Translations under genes and position numbers: made by a program
Notes under the pieces: generated by a model
Told to the model about the DNA's origin: nothing
Databases searched by the model: none
Seen by the model: the letters and a program-made list of their open reading frames with translations, nothing else
From: Pseudonocardia nigra
GTDB lineage: Bacteria > Actinomycetota > Actinomycetes > Mycobacteriales > Pseudonocardiaceae
DNA length: 61,114 nucleotides
NCBI RefSeq assembly: GCF_019396355.1
Contig: NZ_JAHKRK010000021.1
Coordinates: forward strand, 1 to 61,114
Direction of reading: 5' to 3'
Part shown: in pieces, positions 60,985-61,114 of the stretch
How positions within the stretch are numbered: position 1 is the first letter of the stretch
Layout: each line of letters starts with the position of its first letter

Positions 60985-61114
60985 CTATGAGGCCTTGGCG
61001 AGTGTGACCTCGTATCCGAGGTCTTGGAGTGCCTTGAGGTGGCGGTCGCGGCGACGGTCGGGGCTGTCGTGGCGGCGGAGGAAGTAGTCGCCTCCGAGGT
61101 CGTCGTAGTCAGCG
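60985..61114 (-). CDS. C-terminal part of a probable IS110-family transposase (partial)
   Basis: The last 43 codons of a gene running in from beyond the right edge: ADYDDLGGDYFLRRHDSPDR ... LKALQDLGYEVTLAKAS. The DLG-x-DY-x-x-R ... LxxLGYxVTL ending is what I associate with one group of actinomycete IS110-type transposases; with so little sequence the family is not certain. Its 3' end abuts a palindromic repeat broken in its right arm, and IS110 elements are known to target REP-like palindromes. Confidence 0.5.
   Translation of the reverse strand, partial: ADYDDLGGDYFLRRHDSPDRRRDRHLKALQDLGYEVTLAKAS

Overview
The window is very GC-rich (GC-rich third codon positions, many GTG starts, ATGA/GTGA stop-start overlaps). 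It carries lineage-typical actinomycete genes: an AfsR/SARP regulator, a WhiB-like protein, an XRE(DUF5753)/DUF397 pair, an F420-type flavin/deazaflavin oxidoreductase and GtrA-type cell-envelope glycosyltransferases. The host is an actinomycete, probably of the Pseudonocardia type; the genus is inference only.

Layout. 0-16.9 kb: a frameshifted AfsR/SARP regulator divergent from an SDR/F420 oxidoreductase pair, a Baeyer-Villiger-type monooxygenase divergent from a TetR regulator plus siderophore-interacting protein, a DUF2461 protein, an OmpR-type two-component system, two envelope glycosyltransferases, an acyl-CoA synthetase and a sucrase/ferredoxin-like protein. 16.9-20.7 kb: VapBC, two PH-domain membrane proteins, oligoribonuclease, tRNA-His and tRNA-Lys.

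20.7-36.3 kb: an integrated mobile element in tRNA-Lys, bounded by 50-bp direct repeats (one mismatch). It has a tyrosine integrase, an XRE-like regulator divergent from an excisionase, a primase-polymerase and RecA-fold helicase, a mirrored iteron cluster that looks like a replication origin, a WhiB-like regulator, an FtsK/TraB-type DNA translocase and several small membrane and zinc-finger proteins. This is the plan of an actinomycete integrative and conjugative element (AICE). Unexpectedly, it also carries an HK97-type prohead protease and a P27-like terminase small subunit, with no capsid, portal or large terminase. That makes it a hybrid between a conjugative element and a phage satellite. 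The left half is transcribed rightwards and the right half leftwards, meeting at a terminator near 29.94 kb.

36.5-48.5 kb: a PIG-V-like mannosyltransferase, a frameshifted MFS transporter with a divergent XRE regulator, a TerC protein, an SCO6745-like protein, a cassette of an acidic repeat protein + JmjC/cupin oxygenase + sucrase/ferredoxin-like protein, the XRE/DUF397 pair, an App1-type phosphatase and a HAD phosphatase. 48.6-55.5 kb: glycerol utilisation (glpK copy 1, IclR regulator, then the glpF-glpK-glpD operon). 55.5-61.1 kb: a PLP-dependent dehydratase, a flavin monooxygenase, a VOC protein, PadR + DHA2 MFS transporter and the 3' end of a probable IS110-type transposase.

Between genes lie two families of dispersed repeats: palindromes of almost constant 55-bp length (five places; the last is broken next to the transposase) and mirrored arrays of a 22-bp GACTCGC unit (three places). 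Many genes show a TANNNT box 6-8 bases before an ATG/GTG and no Shine-Dalgarno, suggesting leaderless transcripts.
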